Source: an uncultured Kiloniellaceae bacterium (lineage in GTDB: Bacteria; Pseudomonadota; Alphaproteobacteria; Kiloniellales; Kiloniellaceae). Taken from it: a stretch of DNA of 64,000 nucleotides. Where the stretch lies: NCBI GenBank assembly GCA_947500035.1, contig CANMQP010000005.1, positions 930,001-994,000 of the forward strand, written 5' to 3'. Under the pieces are notes generated by a model. It searched no databases, was not told the DNA's origin, and was given only the letters and a program-made list of their open reading frames with translations. Shown here piece by piece: positions 28,187-38,415 of the stretch. How positions within the stretch are numbered: the stretch's first letter is position 1; every line of letters begins with the position of its first letter. The position numbers and the translations under genes are program-made.

Positions 28187-28236
28187 AAAAGAAAACCCCG
28201 GCACCTAGATCCTTGAAGAACCTCGGTGCCAGGGTT
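28187..28236 (-). terminator. Intrinsic terminator after hppA
   Basis: On the minus strand aaccctggcacc and ggtgccggggtt form a 12-bp stem with one mismatch around a loop of about 20 nt, followed by a TTTTCTTTT tract. It lies 70 nt past the hppA stop. Confidence 0.75.
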
Positions 28237-28305
28237 TGATCGCTGCTTTTTATCGCCGCGCTTTAGCTCTGCGCCCCATAGGCCGGAGCGGGCAGAGTGA
28301 GGCCT

Positions 28306-30402
28306 TTAGCCCGCGAGAGCCGCCAGAAGCATCAAGGCCACGATATTGGTGATCTTGATCATCGGGTTAACGGCGGGACCAGCGGTATCCTTGTAGGGAT
28401 CGCCGACCGTATCGCCGGTTACGGCAGCCTTATGAGCCTCCGAGCCCTTACCGCCGTGATTGCCGTCCTCGATGTACTTCTTGGCGTTATCCCAAGCGCC
28501 GCCGCCGGCGGTCATGGAGATCGCCACGAAGATACCGGTCACGATCACGCCCAGCAGCATGGCGCCCAGCGCCGAGAGAGCGGCGGCCTGTCCCGCGATC
28601 GCACTGATCACGAAATAGAGCACGATCGGCGAGAGCACCGGCAGCATCGAAGGAATGATCATTTCCTTGATCGCGGCCTTGGTCAGCAGGTCGACGCAGG
28701 TGCCGTATTCCGGCTTGCCCGTGCCTTCCATGATGCCCGGGATCTCCTTGAACTGACGGCGCACCTCGATCACCACGGACCCGGCGGCGCGGCCAACAGC
28801 GGTCATGCCCATTGCGCCAAAGAGGTACGGCAGAAGGCCGCCCATGAAGAGGCCAACCACCACGTAGGGATTGGAAAGCGAGAAGTCGACGCCATCCGCC
28901 TGAATCGCACCGGTTTCAATAAAGTGTTCCAGGTCGGCGGTGTAGGCTCCGAAGAGGATCAACGCACCCAGACCGGCGGAACCGATGGCATAGCCCTTGG
29001 TCACGGCCTTGGTCGTGTTGCCGACCGCATCCAGCGCGTCGGTGGTCTTACGCACCGAGTCGTCCAGTTCGGCCATTTCGGCGATACCACCGGCATTGTC
29101 GGTCACCGGTCCGTAGGCATCGAGCGCAACCACCATACCGGCCAAAGCCAGCATGGTCGTGACCGCGATGGCAATACCCATGATACCGGCCAGGAGGTAG
29201 GTCACGATGATACCGGCCACGATGATCAGAGCGGGAATAGCAGTCGCTTCCATGGAAACGGCCAGTCCCTGGATCACGTTGGTGCCGTGCCCGGTCACCG
29301 ATGCTTCGGCCACAGAGCGCACCGGGCGGTATTCGGTGCTGGTGTAGTATTCGGTCACCCAGATCAGGGCCCCTGTGATCACCAGTCCGGCGATGCCGCA
29401 GAAGAAGAGGTCGCTGCCGGTAAATTCGACCGCGTCAACGGTAAAGGACGTCCCCGTACCAAGCACCCAGTCGGTAACGAACCAAAGCCCGATCGCCGAG
29501 AAGACTGCCGAAGCAATGAAGCCCTTGTAGAGTGCGCCCATGATGTTCTCGCTGGCGCCGAGCCGGACAAAGAACGTGCCGATGACCGATGCAATGATGC
29601 AGACGCCGCCAATCACCAGCGGATAGACCATCATCGAGGCCATAACGTCGGTTCCGGCGAAGAAAATCGAGGCCAGCACCATGGTGGCCACGATGGTCAC
29701 CACATAGGTCTCGAAAAGATCCGCGGCCATACCGGCGCAGTCACCGACGTTGTCGCCGACGTTATCGGCGATCACGGCGGGATTGCGGGGATCGTCCTCG
29801 GGAATACCGGCTTCGACCTTACCCACCAGATCGGCGCCCACGTCGGCGCCCTTGGTAAAGATACCGCCGCCGAGACGGGCGAAGATCGAGATCAGCGAAG
29901 CGCCGAAGCCCAGGGCCACCAGGGGAACGATCAGATGGCGGTCTTCGAAGCCCATGCTCAAGAGGATCGCGTAGTAGCCTGCAACCGCGAGCAGCGCGAG
30001 GCCTGCGACCAGCATGCCGGTCACCGCGCCGGAGCGGAAAGCGACACTCAGCCCCTCGGCGAGACTCTTGCGCGCGGCTTCGGCCGTCCGCACGTTGGCG
30101 CGGACCGAGACGTTCATGCCGATGTAGCCGGTCAGACCCGAGAGAACGGCACCGATCAGAAAGCCGATCCCGTCAGCGATCCCGAAGACCAGCCAGAGGA
30201 CAAAGAAGATTACAACGCCGACCATAGCGATGGCCCGGTACTGACGATTTAGATAGGCTTGCGCGCCTTCCTGGATCGCGGCAGCAATTTCCTGCATCCG
30301 CGCCGTTCCGGCATCGGCGGCCAGGACAGAACGCGCCGCCCAAATTCCATAGAGCAGTGCGAACACACCGCAGCCTATGGAGACCAATAACTCTGTCGAC
30401 AT
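28306..30402 (-). CDS. hppA: K+-insensitive proton-pumping pyrophosphatase
   Basis: A membrane pyrophosphatase of 698 residues that couples pyrophosphate hydrolysis to proton export. It has many membrane spans and the acidic substrate loops [20 protein letters not shown] and [20 protein letters not shown], with the partner motifs [15 protein letters not shown] and [20 protein letters not shown]. In the loop [17 protein letters not shown] the Lys and Thr occupy the positions that define the K+-independent subfamily (Ala and Gly/Ala in K+-dependent enzymes). The gene is monocistronic, with its own terminator. Confidence 0.97.
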   Translation of the reverse strand: MSTELLVSIGCGVFALLYGIWAARSVLAADAGTARMQEIAAAIQEGAQAYLNRQYRAIAMVGVVIFFVLWLVFGIADGIGFLIGAVLSGLTGYIGMNVSVRANVRTAEAARKSLAEGLSVAFRSGAVTGMLVAGLALLAVAGYYAILLSMGFEDRHLIVPLVALGFGASLISIFARLGGGIFTKGADVGADLVGKVEAGIPEDDPRNPAVIADNVGDNVGDCAGMAADLFETYVVTIVATMVLASIFFAGTDVMASMMVYPLVIGGVCIIASVIGTFFVRLGASENIMGALYKGFIASAVFSAIGLWFVTDWVLGTGTSFTVDAVEFTGSDLFFCGIAGLVITGALIWVTEYYTSTEYRPVRSVAEASVTGHGTNVIQGLAVSMEATAIPALIIVAGIIVTYLLAGIMGIAIAVTTMLALAGMVVALDAYGPVTDNAGGIAEMAELDDSVRKTTDALDAVGNTTKAVTKGYAIGSAGLGALILFGAYTADLEHFIETGAIQADGVDFSLSNPYVVVGLFMGGLLPYLFGAMGMTAVGRAAGSVVIEVRRQFKEIPGIMEGTGKPEYGTCVDLLTKAAIKEMIIPSMLPVLSPIVLYFVISAIAGQAAALSALGAMLLGVIVTGIFVAISMTAGGGAWDNAKKYIEDGNHGGKGSEAHKAAVTGDTVGDPYKDTAGPAVNPMIKITNIVALMLLAALAG

Positions 30403-30564
30403 TTAAGGACATTCCCCCATATTGAATGATCCGACTCGGACGGTCGGTAAAGGCTTGTTGTCGGCGGCAAAGACGCCGAATTGCGCGGAAAGGTGCCAGA
30501 ATCGCGTAACGATGGCAACACCTTGTCCTTGGAGCGCCGGAGAGGCGCATTCACCTCCTGGAAA

Positions 30565-31755
30565 TCAGTGCTGCGGGACCGCCGAGCGCCTGTGACGCCA
30601 AAACCACAGCGCCGCCAGATTAACCAGCAATACGGGGACCAGAACGCCCAGATTGACCACGTTCCAGCCGAAGGCGTGAAGCAAGGCCCCTGAGCTCAGC
30701 GCGGTCACCGCGACAGTCCCGAAAGTCAGGAATTCGTTCAGGGCCTGGACCTTCCCGCGTTCTTCCGGCCTGTGCGTGGAGGTCAGCAGGACGCTCCCGC
30801 CGACGTAGAGAAAGTTCCACCCAAGCCCCAGCATCACCAGCGCACTCCAGAACTGGAAGACCTCGACGCCCGAGAGATTGATCGCGATACAGGCCAGTAT
30901 CAGCGTTCCGCCGGTCATGAGGATCGGCTCGACGCCAAATCGCCGCACCAGACTGCCCGTGAAGAACGAGGGAGCGAACATACCCAGGACATGCCACTGA
31001 ATGACAAAGGCGGAGTCCGAGAATTCGTGATTGCAGGCCAGCATGGCCAGCGGCGTCGCCGTCATGATCAGGTTCATGGAGCCGTAGCCGATCATGCCGG
31101 CGAGCACCGCCACGATAAAGGCCGGCTGGCGTGCAATCTCGGACAGTGGCCGCCCGCCCGCGCTTGCCGTTTCGGGCTTCAGGTTCGGGATCCTTATGAA
31201 CTGAACGATCAACAGCACCAGGAACGACAGTCCGGAGACCACAAGGAAGCTGCCTGCGAAGAAAATCGGTGCAAAGAGATCCCGTGACCATTTTGCCAGT
31301 TCCGGCCCGGCAATGGCGGCGACGATGCCGCCGGCCAGCACGAGCGAGATCGCCCGCGCCTTCCCCTCCGGCCGCGCCGCATCGGCGGCGGCAAAGCGGT
31401 AATAGGAGGCATGAGCCGCGAACGCGCCGTAGATCAATGAGCCCGCGCAATAGAGCATGAAACTTCGATCGAAGACGGCGAGCGAACAAATCACGCCGGC
31501 GAGGATCCCGATAACCGCACCTTGACTGAAACCATAGCGGCGCCCGTAACGGGACATCATGAAGGAGGCCGGAACGGTCGTCGCCATAATCCCAACGAAC
31601 TGGAGCGCGAACGGCAGGGTCGCCAGGGAGGGATCAGGGGCGAGATTCTGCCCGACCAGCGCTGCAATCGCGACCATCAGCACGTTGCAACAGTTGGCCA
31701 GAGCCTGACAAGCGGCCAGCAGGCCCACGTTGCGCATGTTCGAATCTCGGAGCAT
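30565..31755 (-). CDS. MFS transporter
   Basis: A major-facilitator permease of about 396 residues with around 12 hydrophobic segments. The motif A-like loop MMSRYGRRYGFSQGAVIGIL between segments 2 and 3 and the second-half loop TSTHRPEERGKVQALNEF mark the family. The frame is open to 31827, but the first membrane span begins right after MRNVGLLAACQALA, so the start is 31755 or 31737; neither has a strong ribosome site. The likely order is this gene upstream of hppA with 160 nt between. Substrate unknown. Confidence 0.85.
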   Translation of the reverse strand: MLRDSNMRNVGLLAACQALANCCNVLMVAIAALVGQNLAPDPSLATLPFALQFVGIMATTVPASFMMSRYGRRYGFSQGAVIGILAGVICSLAVFDRSFMLYCAGSLIYGAFAAHASYYRFAAADAARPEGKARAISLVLAGGIVAAIAGPELAKWSRDLFAPIFFAGSFLVVSGLSFLVLLIVQFIRIPNLKPETASAGGRPLSEIARQPAFIVAVLAGMIGYGSMNLIMTATPLAMLACNHEFSDSAFVIQWHVLGMFAPSFFTGSLVRRFGVEPILMTGGTLILACIAINLSGVEVFQFWSALVMLGLGWNFLYVGGSVLLTSTHRPEERGKVQALNEFLTFGTVAVTALSSGALLHAFGWNVVNLGVLVPVLLVNLAALWFWRHRRSAVPQH

Positions 31756-31846
31756 CCAGCGACAATAAAGGCCTGATCCGGGCGGGCAAGCCCGGAGATC
31801 AAGCTGTGACAATTTACGCCACGGCAATTTCCGCGAAACCTGGGAC

Positions 31847-32770
31847 CTATTGAATCCGCAAAAGCCCCTGCATCACCTGAACGCAGTTTCCGGAGATTTT
31901 GACCTCCACGGCGCGTCCGCCCTTTTTGGTGACTCTAAGTCCTATTTTGCTTGGGCGTCCCATTTCCACACCCTGCGCGATATCGATCTCGATAACGCCA
32001 TCGGCTTGGGGATCCTGCGTCGCCAGATATGCGCCCAGCGCTGCGGACGCACTGCCGGTGGCCGGGTCTTCGAAGTTCCCGCTCAGGGGTGCGAACATCC
32101 GCGCCTGCAGCCGCGCGATGCCCTGCCCCAGACGCGCATAGACGAAGGCGGAGAAGCGCCCGGAGAGATCAACGAACCCGTAGCTCCGGGCCGCCGTCGA
32201 AAAAGCATCGAAATGAGCCCGGGTCTTTGCCAGAGACTCCAGACTGACTTCCGCGGCATAGAACGGCAGGCCGACGGACACACTGACGGGAACGTGGTTT
32301 TCCGAGAGAATTTCGCTGGGCTCCAGCCCGATACAGGCGGCGATTGCGGCCGGGTCAATCGGATTGCCGACAACCAGTTCCTGAGGCGCGGTTATCGCGG
32401 CCCCGGTGACCCTCTGCCCGTCTTCGATCAGCGTGACATCAACCAGTCCCGCCTTCTCCTCGAAGCGCATCGTCCGGCCGGGGCGCGCGCCAAAGACGTC
32501 CTCCTGCTGTGCGAGCACAAAGGCCGTACCGACATTGGGATGACCGGCAAAGGGGACCTCCTGAGCCCGGGTGAAAATACGGACCTGCGCCGTGTTTACC
32601 GGATCGGCGGGCGGCAGAACGAAAGTCGTCTCGGCGAAATTGAACTCCGCCGCGATCTGCTGCATCTGCGACGTCTCAAGGCCGCGGGCGTCGGTAATCA
32701 CGGCCAGTTGGTTGCCGCCGAACTGTTTTCCCGTGAAGACGTCGACCACGACGTATGGCACTTCGAGCAT
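31847..32770 (-). CDS. PhzF-family isomerase
   Basis: A 307-residue PhzF/diaminopimelate-epimerase-fold protein. Visible are [20 protein letters not shown] at the N-terminus, the catalytic-Glu segment [13 protein letters not shown] (about 45), [15 protein letters not shown], and the mirrored [19 protein letters not shown] in the second half. The frame continues to 32848, but the ATG at 32770 is chosen because ggggag lies about 8 nt before it and the family starts there. Most members have no known substrate. It lies just upstream of the MFS gene on the same strand. Confidence 0.92.
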   Translation of the reverse strand: MLEVPYVVVDVFTGKQFGGNQLAVITDARGLETSQMQQIAAEFNFAETTFVLPPADPVNTAQVRIFTRAQEVPFAGHPNVGTAFVLAQQEDVFGARPGRTMRFEEKAGLVDVTLIEDGQRVTGAAITAPQELVVGNPIDPAAIAACIGLEPSEILSENHVPVSVSVGLPFYAAEVSLESLAKTRAHFDAFSTAARSYGFVDLSGRFSAFVYARLGQGIARLQARMFAPLSGNFEDPATGSASAALGAYLATQDPQADGVIEIDIAQGVEMGRPSKIGLRVTKKGGRAVEVKISGNCVQVMQGLLRIQ

Positions 32771-33027
32771 CTCAACCGCTCCCCTGCTTACGCCACCTGT
32801 TGCCGGCCCTCCAGAGCTTAGACAGACCTGAGGACAGGGCGGCGCCAAAACTGAATGCCTGTTTATAGATCCGACCCGGCGGAGGCAGGCAAGCGTGCAA
32901 ATGTCATGGTGACAATTTCTTCGGGAGCTCCACGTTCTTCGAGAGCACCGAGCGGTTTTCCCACTACAGGCCGCGCAAATGCTGTCATGCTGAAGTCAGC
33001 TCAACATCTCTTCATGCGGACCATCTC

Positions 33028-33465
33028 ATGCTTCAGCCCGTTCTCTTCGCCACCCTGGCCGCCGTCGGCAACGCAATCTTCGTCTATGGCCAGCGCGGCG
33101 CGGCCACCTCGGAGAATCCTTTCCTCTTCATGGGCTTCGCGGTGCTCGCCTGCCTGGCCTTTTTCACGGTCGCCGTCCTCGTCTACAGGACTCCCGAGGA
33201 TACCGCCTATGTGGCGGCGAACTGGCGGATGATCCTGCTCAGTGGCTTTGGCTTTTTCTTGACCTTCATCGGCTTTTTTCTGCTCTTCAACAAGTTCGGC
33301 GCGTCGCAATACACGCTCTACGCCGTGATCTCTATCCTGACCACCTCGATCGGCGTCGGGGTCTTTCTCTATCGGGAGAGCATCAACGCCTACCAGATCG
33401 CCGGAACGGCGCTCGCCGTCGCCGCGATCCTGCTCTTTGCCTATGGAAAAGCGAAAAGCGGCTGA
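33028..33465 (+). CDS. Small four-span membrane protein, DMT/EamA-like
   Basis: A 145-residue protein with about four hydrophobic segments (starting at about 3, 33, 68 and 118). FGFFLTFIGFFLLFNKFGAS followed by the C-terminal YRESINAYQIAGTALAVAAI, with the end of the last helix at LLFAYGKAKSG, looks like half of a drug/metabolite-transporter fold, so it may work as a dimer. It is divergent from phzF and convergent with the YciI gene. Substrate unknown. Confidence 0.75.
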   Translation: MLQPVLFATLAAVGNAIFVYGQRGAATSENPFLFMGFAVLACLAFFTVAVLVYRTPEDTAYVAANWRMILLSGFGFFLTFIGFFLLFNKFGASQYTLYAVISILTTSIGVGVFLYRESINAYQIAGTALAVAAILLFAYGKAKSG

Positions 33466-33478
33466 ACCTTGGAAGGCA

Positions 33479-33775
33479 TCAGATGTTTCGCGCGCCGTCC
33501 GCGAAAACCTGGGTCCACTGCAGAATGCGGTGCGACCTGCGCAGTCCCGTGGGCCAAAAGGGATCCGCCTCGATCAGTGTCTGGACAGCGCCTGCGTCCT
33601 CCGCGCTCACCAGCCACAGCCCCCCGGCAGGGTTTCCATCGGCAGTGTCTGCGAGGGGGCCGGCGGCCGTGATGCGGTTCGCGTTGCGCTCCAGGAACGC
33701 GAGATGCGCTGCCATATGTTCGCGGCGTTTATCGGTCTGGCTTTCATTGTCTTCAAAGAGAACGGCGTAAATCAT
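33479..33775 (-). CDS. YciI-like protein
   Basis: A 98-residue YciI-superfamily (dimeric alpha-beta barrel) protein with the His/Asp pair in REHMAAHLAFLERNANRI and LIEADPFWPTGL, and the ITAAGPLADTADGNPAGGLW strand. The ATG at 33775 has ggagg six nt upstream; the frame further up to 33868 is not used. Members are small enzymes of mostly unknown role. It ends only 13 nt from the convergent membrane-protein gene. Confidence 0.88.
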   Translation of the reverse strand: MIYAVLFEDNESQTDKRREHMAAHLAFLERNANRITAAGPLADTADGNPAGGLWLVSAEDAGAVQTLIEADPFWPTGLRRSHRILQWTQVFADGARNI

Positions 33776-33882
33776 GGCTGCCTCCGGCGTCGATTGGAAT
33801 GAACAGCCCCAAGAGTGACGGATGAAAGCTTCAGGAAAAATCTGCGAATCTGCAGACCGGAACGGCAAGAATACCGCTCGAA

Positions 33883-34326
33883 CTAACCGGGATAGCCGCT
33901 CTCTTCGAGCGCGATCCCGCGAATGACGTCTTTACCGACGATCTTCTCGGCCACGGCTGTCAGGCGTTCCTTGACGATCTCCCCGTCGTAGCCCTGATCC
34001 GTCACGTACCTCAACGCATAGAGCGAATGGAGTTCGGAAAAGAGCAGGTCGCGCAGCTTCGGCTTGTAGAGCTCCGCCCGGTCCAGGTTTTCGCCCTGAG
34101 GGATCTCGAGGGTGACCAGCATGATCACCTGGCTGGTGATCCGGCCCCGCTCGATGATGGGCAGGATCATCGGCTGAAACGCCACAAAGCCGGATTCAAT
34201 CACCGGCTCCTCGACCACCTCGGCCTCGCCATCGGGCTCGCGCAGCAAAAACCACCACGCAGCGCCACCTGCCGCACCCAGCAGCAGAAGAAGCACCAAA
34301 AGGAGGATTGCAATTCGCATCGCCAA
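33883..34326 (-). CDS. FliL-like single-span membrane protein
   Basis: A 147-residue protein with one N-terminal membrane span (AILLLVLLLLLGAAGGAAWWFLL, about 5-28, quoted in parts) followed by an acidic linker and a FliL-type periplasmic domain: FVAFQPMILPIIERGRIT, QVIMLVTLEIP, and LRDLLFSELHSLYAL. FliL binds flagellar stators, but no flagellar gene is near, so the role here is open. It lies downstream of thiL on the same strand after a 175-nt gap. Confidence 0.8.
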   Translation of the reverse strand: MAMRIAILLLVLLLLLGAAGGAAWWFLLREPDGEAEVVEEPVIESGFVAFQPMILPIIERGRITSQVIMLVTLEIPQGENLDRAELYKPKLRDLLFSELHSLYALRYVTDQGYDGEIVKERLTAVAEKIVGKDVIRGIALEESGYPG

Positions 34327-34501
34327 AGACCGCCGAGATTTTTCAAGCCGGGCGCAGGGAAGAGTCTCCGCGACCTTAAGCAGTGGTAACCCAGCATGAT
34401 GAATGAAAGGTAAAGTGAGGCCTTAAAAGCCGCGTTTTTGCGTTTTAAAACAAGGGCCAAAGCCCCGTCATTCGGACACTTACCGAAGATGTGGGTTCCG
34501 G

Positions 34502-35485
34502 CTAAGTGAGGTGATTCCAGCCCGGCTTATCGACTTCAATCACCTTTTGGTCCGGACCCAAGACCGTAACCCCCTCGCCCGGCAGCATTTTTCCGATGCA
34601 GGTCAAGGGAAGCTCCAGATCCAACGCAAGCTTGGCAATATCCTCTGCGCGCTCCTGCGCAAGGGTGAAAAGCAGCTCGTAATCATCGCCGCCGCCCAGA
34701 ATAGAGGCGCTCAAGTCCGGCCTCAGTTCCATAACGCCGGCTGCCGCAGCGGACAGGGGCAGATTTGCCGCCCGCACTTCAGCGCCCAGGCCGGACGCCT
34801 TGGCAATATGCCCAAGATCCGCCACCAGTCCATCCGACACATCCATGGCTGCGCTTGCCAGGCCCTCGCGCAGAAGACGCTGCCCAAGCGCGACACGCGG
34901 GCGCGGCAGGAGGTAGCGGTCGCGCAGGCGTTCCGCAGAGGCCTCATCCAGGTCCGGCAACTGGGCGTTGAAAGCAGCCAGACCGAGCGCGGCGTCGCCC
35001 AGGCTGCCGGAGACGTAGATCAGATCCCCCGCCTCCGCCGTTCCCCGGTCAAGCGCTCTTCCCTCCGGCGTGGCACCAAAGGCGGTGACCGTAATCAGCA
35101 AAGGACCATCAGTCGCAACCGTATCGCCGCCATAGAGCGAAATCCCGAACTCGGCTTGATCCTCGGCGAGACCCGCGCTGAACCTGCGCACCCAGTCCTC
35201 GTTCTCGCCTCTCGGCAGGGCGAGGTTCAGCAGATAGCCCAGGGGCTTCGCCCCCATGGCCGCCAGATCCGAGAGATTGACGCGCAGGCATTTCTTGGCA
35301 ACCAGCTCCGGCGGATCCTGCGGCCGGAAATGAACGCCGCTGGCCAGGCTGTCGGCTGTCACGACGATGGAGCTGCCGGGAAGGCTTGGCAGCAACGCAG
35401 CATCGTTCCTGAGCCCGAAGGTCCCGGGGGCTTCAGCCGCGAGAGGCGCGAAATAACGCGCGATGAGGTCGAATTCGCCAGACAT
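34502..35485 (-). CDS. thiL: Thiamine-monophosphate kinase
   Basis: ThiL phosphorylates thiamine phosphate to the active diphosphate. The 327-residue protein has GEFDLIARYFAPLA at its start, the metal-binding NDAALLPSLPGSSIVVTADS (about 28-47), LRVNLSDLAAMGAKPLGYL and GLYGGDTVATDGPLLITVTA-type motifs, and the C-terminal AMDVSDGLVADLGHIAKASG and GGGDDYELLF. It follows nusB after 34 nt, the conserved ribH-nusB-thiL order. Confidence 0.95.
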   Translation of the reverse strand: MSGEFDLIARYFAPLAAEAPGTFGLRNDAALLPSLPGSSIVVTADSLASGVHFRPQDPPELVAKKCLRVNLSDLAAMGAKPLGYLLNLALPRGENEDWVRRFSAGLAEDQAEFGISLYGGDTVATDGPLLITVTAFGATPEGRALDRGTAEAGDLIYVSGSLGDAALGLAAFNAQLPDLDEASAERLRDRYLLPRPRVALGQRLLREGLASAAMDVSDGLVADLGHIAKASGLGAEVRAANLPLSAAAAGVMELRPDLSASILGGGDDYELLFTLAQERAEDIAKLALDLELPLTCIGKMLPGEGVTVLGPDQKVIEVDKPGWNHLT

Positions 35486-35519
35486 GTCTCGCCCGATCCA
35501 ACAGGAATCCGAGAGGAGG

Positions 35520-36056
35520 TTAGGACGAGGCCGCGCCGTCTTCCAGTTCTTCTGGCCGCAGGCTCCGCGCGACGCGGTCCAGCACGCCGTTCACCAGAGC
35601 CGGTTCTTTCTCGCTGAAAAAGGAGTGCGCCAGATCCATGTACTCGGTGATCACCACTTTGACCGGTGTGTCCAGGCGCTCCGAGAGCTCATACACCGCT
35701 GTGCGCATCAGCACCTTGAGCAGGGTCTGCAAGCGGTCGACCGGCCATTCGTCGCTCAGAACCGCGGCCAGCATGTCGTCCAGCCGATCCCGCTCCGCCG
35801 TTGTGCCCTTGATGAGGGCGGTCAGCAGATCCTGATCGGCTTGGGAAATATCAAGGCCGTCAATCTCGTCATTCAGGCGGTGACGCAGGAATTCCTCGAC
35901 CACGAGGGCGGCGTTGCCGTTCTCCGACATCTCAAGCTGATACAGCCCCTGCACCGCCACCAGACGCGCCAGGCTGCGCTTCATGCTGCCCTTGCGGCGG
36001 CCGCCAGAGTGTTTTTTCTGCGCTTTTGGGGTATCGCCGCCGTCCGAAGATGACAT
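35520..36056 (-). CDS. nusB: Transcription antitermination factor NusB
   Basis: NusB joins NusE in antitermination of rRNA operons. The 178-residue protein has a basic N-terminal extension of about 25 residues, then SLARLVAVQGLYQLEMSENG, DLLTALIKGTTAERDRLDDM, RLQTLLKVLMRTAVYEL and PVKVVITEYMDLAHSFFSEK, ending VNGVLDRVAR. It follows ribH by 10 nt, so the two share a transcript. Confidence 0.95.
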   Translation of the reverse strand: MSSSDGGDTPKAQKKHSGGRRKGSMKRSLARLVAVQGLYQLEMSENGNAALVVEEFLRHRLNDEIDGLDISQADQDLLTALIKGTTAERDRLDDMLAAVLSDEWPVDRLQTLLKVLMRTAVYELSERLDTPVKVVITEYMDLAHSFFSEKEPALVNGVLDRVARSLRPEELEDGAASS

Positions 36057-36066
36057 CTCGCTCTCC

Positions 36067-36531
36067 TCAGCGCGGGAAGAGATGAAAACGATGCTTCACC
36101 TTCACCATGTCCAGGCAGGCGCGCGCCACGTCACCGCCTTTGTTCTTTTCCGTCATGCGGGCACGGGCCCAGGCCTGATCGGCATTTTCGCAGGTCAGAA
36201 TTCCGTAGCCCAAGGCCAGGGTGTAGCCGCAGGCCAGGTCCTGGAGCTTGCGGGCGGATTCCGAGCAAACGTAGTCATAGTGCGAAGTCTCGCCTCGAAT
36301 GACGCAACCCAGCGCAATGTAGCCGTCGAAGCGCCTTTGGCCGGAGTAGAAGTCCATCGAACGGATCGCCATGCGGATCGCCGCCGGAACCTCGAACACG
36401 CCGGGCACTTCCAGACGCTCATAGGTCGCACCGGCCTTTTCCAGCTCGGCAATGGCGCCTTTCGCCAGCTCGTCGCCGATCTCTTCGTAAAAGCGGGCTT
36501 CCACAATCAGAATGTGGGGCGCGTCATCCAT
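36067..36531 (-). CDS. ribH: 6,7-dimethyl-8-ribityllumazine synthase
   Basis: RibH condenses the ribulose-derived 3,4-dihydroxybutanone phosphate with the pyrimidine precursor to form the lumazine. The 154-residue protein has ILIVEARFYEEIGDELAKGA, the substrate-binding VPGVFEVPAAIRMAI, ALGCVIRGETSHYDYVCSES with the catalytic His (about 90), and LACGYTLALGYGILTCENAD. It is placed between the ribB-type gene and nusB. Confidence 0.96.
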   Translation of the reverse strand: MDDAPHILIVEARFYEEIGDELAKGAIAELEKAGATYERLEVPGVFEVPAAIRMAIRSMDFYSGQRRFDGYIALGCVIRGETSHYDYVCSESARKLQDLACGYTLALGYGILTCENADQAWARARMTEKNKGGDVARACLDMVKVKHRFHLFPR

Positions 36532-36614
36532 TGTCTTTACCTGTCACTCAAATCACTGCTGTTGTCTTCTGTTTGTCTTCGCGGCCGGGTCTCTAGACCA
36601 CAGGCGCGGCGCCC

Positions 36615-37754
36615 TCAATCGATCGGGCGTTGATCCACGACTTCCAGTCCGTACCCCTCAAGCCCGACGATGTTGCGCTGGGTGTTGGAGAGCAGGACCA
36701 TCTGACGAACGCCCAGATCCAAAAGTATCTGGGCGCCGACCCCGTAGTCGCGCAGCTCGCCCGATCCCTTTACCGGCTCCCCTATACGCGCCCGCAGGGT
36801 TTCCGACAAGCTCTTCGGTGTCGGCTCGCGGATCAGCACCACGACGCCGCGGCCCTCACGGCCGATAATTTCAAGAGACCGCTGCAGTTCGCCGGCTTTT
36901 CCGCTGGTCTCATCACCCAGCACGTCGTCCAGGACATTGAGCGCATGCATACGCACCAGCACCGGGTCATCGGAACTCTCAGGATCGCCCATCCACAGTG
37001 CCACATGCTCCGCGTAGGACACCCGGTTGACGTAGATCGCCATATTGAATTCACCGCCGTAGCGGCTGGTGAACCTGGTCTTGATCGTGCGCTCGACGAT
37101 ATGGTCATTGACCCGGCGGTAGGCGATCAGATCGGCAATAGTTGCGATCTTCAGGCCGTGCTGCTGGGCAAAGGCGATCAGGTCGTCGCGGCGCGCCATG
37201 GTCCCGTCGTCGTTCATGATCTCGCAGATCACGCCCGCCGGGTTCAGGCCCGCCAGCCGGGAGATATCCACGGCGGCCTCCGTATGGCCGGTGCGCACCA
37301 GGACCCCGCCCTCGCGGGCCATCAGGGGAAAAATGTGTCCCGGGGTAACGATATCCGCGGCCCCCTTGCTGGGATCGACGGCCACGGCCACCGTGTGGGC
37401 GCGATCCGGCGCCGAGATTCCGGTGGTGATGCCCTCCTTGGCCTCAATCGAGACCGTGAAGGCGGTTTCGTGACGGGACTCGTTCTTGCGTGCCATCAGG
37501 GGCAGGCCCAGTTCCGCGATCCGCTCGCCGGTCATGGCCAGGCAAATCAGCCCGCGGCCGTACTTCGCCATGAAGTTGATCGCTTCCGGCGTCGCCATCT
37601 GGGCCGGGATTACCAGGTCGCCCTCGTTCTCGCGGCCTTCGTCGTCGACCAGGATGAACATCCGGCCGTTGCGGGCCTCTTCGATCACCTCTTCCGGCGA
37701 TGAAACGACTTCACTGAAGGTCTGCCGCCAGAGCTCCTGTTCGGGAGTAGTCAT
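36615..37754 (-). CDS. ribB: RibB with degenerate RibA domain (RibBX type)
   Basis: A 379-residue fusion. The N-terminal 3,4-dihydroxy-2-butanone 4-phosphate synthase domain (about 18-215) is intact: [37 protein letters not shown] and [20 protein letters not shown]. The C-terminal domain follows GTP cyclohydrolase II at [16 protein letters not shown] and [19 protein letters not shown], but the zinc-binding Cys cluster normally found after the VRxHSEC position is absent (no Cys in the whole region), and the GRGIGL motif is lost. RibA activity is therefore unlikely. This matches RibBX proteins described in Rhizobiales and some gammaproteobacteria. The gene overlaps ribE by 4 nt. Confidence 0.93.
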   Translation of the reverse strand: MTTPEQELWRQTFSEVVSSPEEVIEEARNGRMFILVDDEGRENEGDLVIPAQMATPEAINFMAKYGRGLICLAMTGERIAELGLPLMARKNESRHETAFTVSIEAKEGITTGISAPDRAHTVAVAVDPSKGAADIVTPGHIFPLMAREGGVLVRTGHTEAAVDISRLAGLNPAGVICEIMNDDGTMARRDDLIAFAQQHGLKIATIADLIAYRRVNDHIVERTIKTRFTSRYGGEFNMAIYVNRVSYAEHVALWMGDPESSDDPVLVRMHALNVLDDVLGDETSGKAGELQRSLEIIGREGRGVVVLIREPTPKSLSETLRARIGEPVKGSGELRDYGVGAQILLDLGVRQMVLLSNTQRNIVGLEGYGLEVVDQRPID

Positions 37755-38344
37755 GTCGAATCCTTTTCCAGCAGGCGCTTGACGTAGCGTGCCAGCATAT
37801 CGATTTCCAAATTCACCCGGTCGCCCACTTCCAGCGCCCCGAAGGTGGTCACCGCCGCCGTATGGGGAATGATGTTGACCCCGAAGACGTTGTTCTCAAC
37901 CTCGTTCACGGTGAGCGAGACACCATCCACCACCACTGAGCCCTTGGGTGCGATAAAACCGGAGAGTTCTTCCGGCACTTCGAAACTGAAGCGCCAGGAC
38001 TCGCCGTCCTGCGCCTTGCGCGTCACCCGGCCAACGCCGTCCACGTGGCCGGACACCAGATGCCCGCCCAGTTCATCGCCGACCTTGAGCGCGCGTTCCA
38101 TGTTGATGGTCGTCCCCACCTGCCAAGCGCCCATGGTGGTTTTCGCCAGCGTCTCGTGCGATGCCTCGAAGGCAAACCAGTCATCGCCCTTTTCGACCAC
38201 GGTCAGGCAACAGCCCGAGCAGCAAACCGACGCCCCGATGTCGACCGTATCGAGATCGTAGGAGGTCTCGACCTCCAGGCGGAGAATGTCGCTGCCCGAC
38301 AGCGACCGCAGCTTTCCGAGGTCAGATACAATTCCGGTAAACAC
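37751..38344 (-). CDS. ribE: Riboflavin synthase alpha chain
   Basis: Riboflavin synthase dismutates two lumazine molecules to riboflavin. The 197-residue protein is two lumazine-binding repeats: [15 protein letters not shown] with [20 protein letters not shown], then [20 protein letters not shown] with [20 protein letters not shown]. Its stop overlaps the ribB-type start (ATGA), implying coupled translation. The CCSGCC run in the first repeat has more Cys than usual. Confidence 0.96.
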   Translation of the reverse strand: MFTGIVSDLGKLRSLSGSDILRLEVETSYDLDTVDIGASVCCSGCCLTVVEKGDDWFAFEASHETLAKTTMGAWQVGTTINMERALKVGDELGGHLVSGHVDGVGRVTRKAQDGESWRFSFEVPEELSGFIAPKGSVVVDGVSLTVNEVENNVFGVNIIPHTAAVTTFGALEVGDRVNLEIDMLARYVKRLLEKDST

Positions 38345-38359
38345 TGTCTGCTTGTTCCT

Positions 38360-38391
38360 ATTCGACTGATCTCAGATTCGACTGATCCCAG
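38360..38391. repeat. Two tandem 16-bp repeats between ribD and ribE
   Basis: attcgactgatctcag (38360-38375) is followed directly by attcgactgatcccag (38376-38391), 15 of 16 identical. It fills much of the 71-nt ribD-ribE gap. Confidence 0.85.
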
Positions 38392-38415
38392 GCCTTCAGC
38401 TTCAAGAAGGCCTAT

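Noticed and set aside
28297-30252. Plus-strand frame of 651 codons
   Set aside because: Mirror of hppA. Its His/Asp/Gly-rich product is the antisense image of a membrane protein in high-GC DNA.
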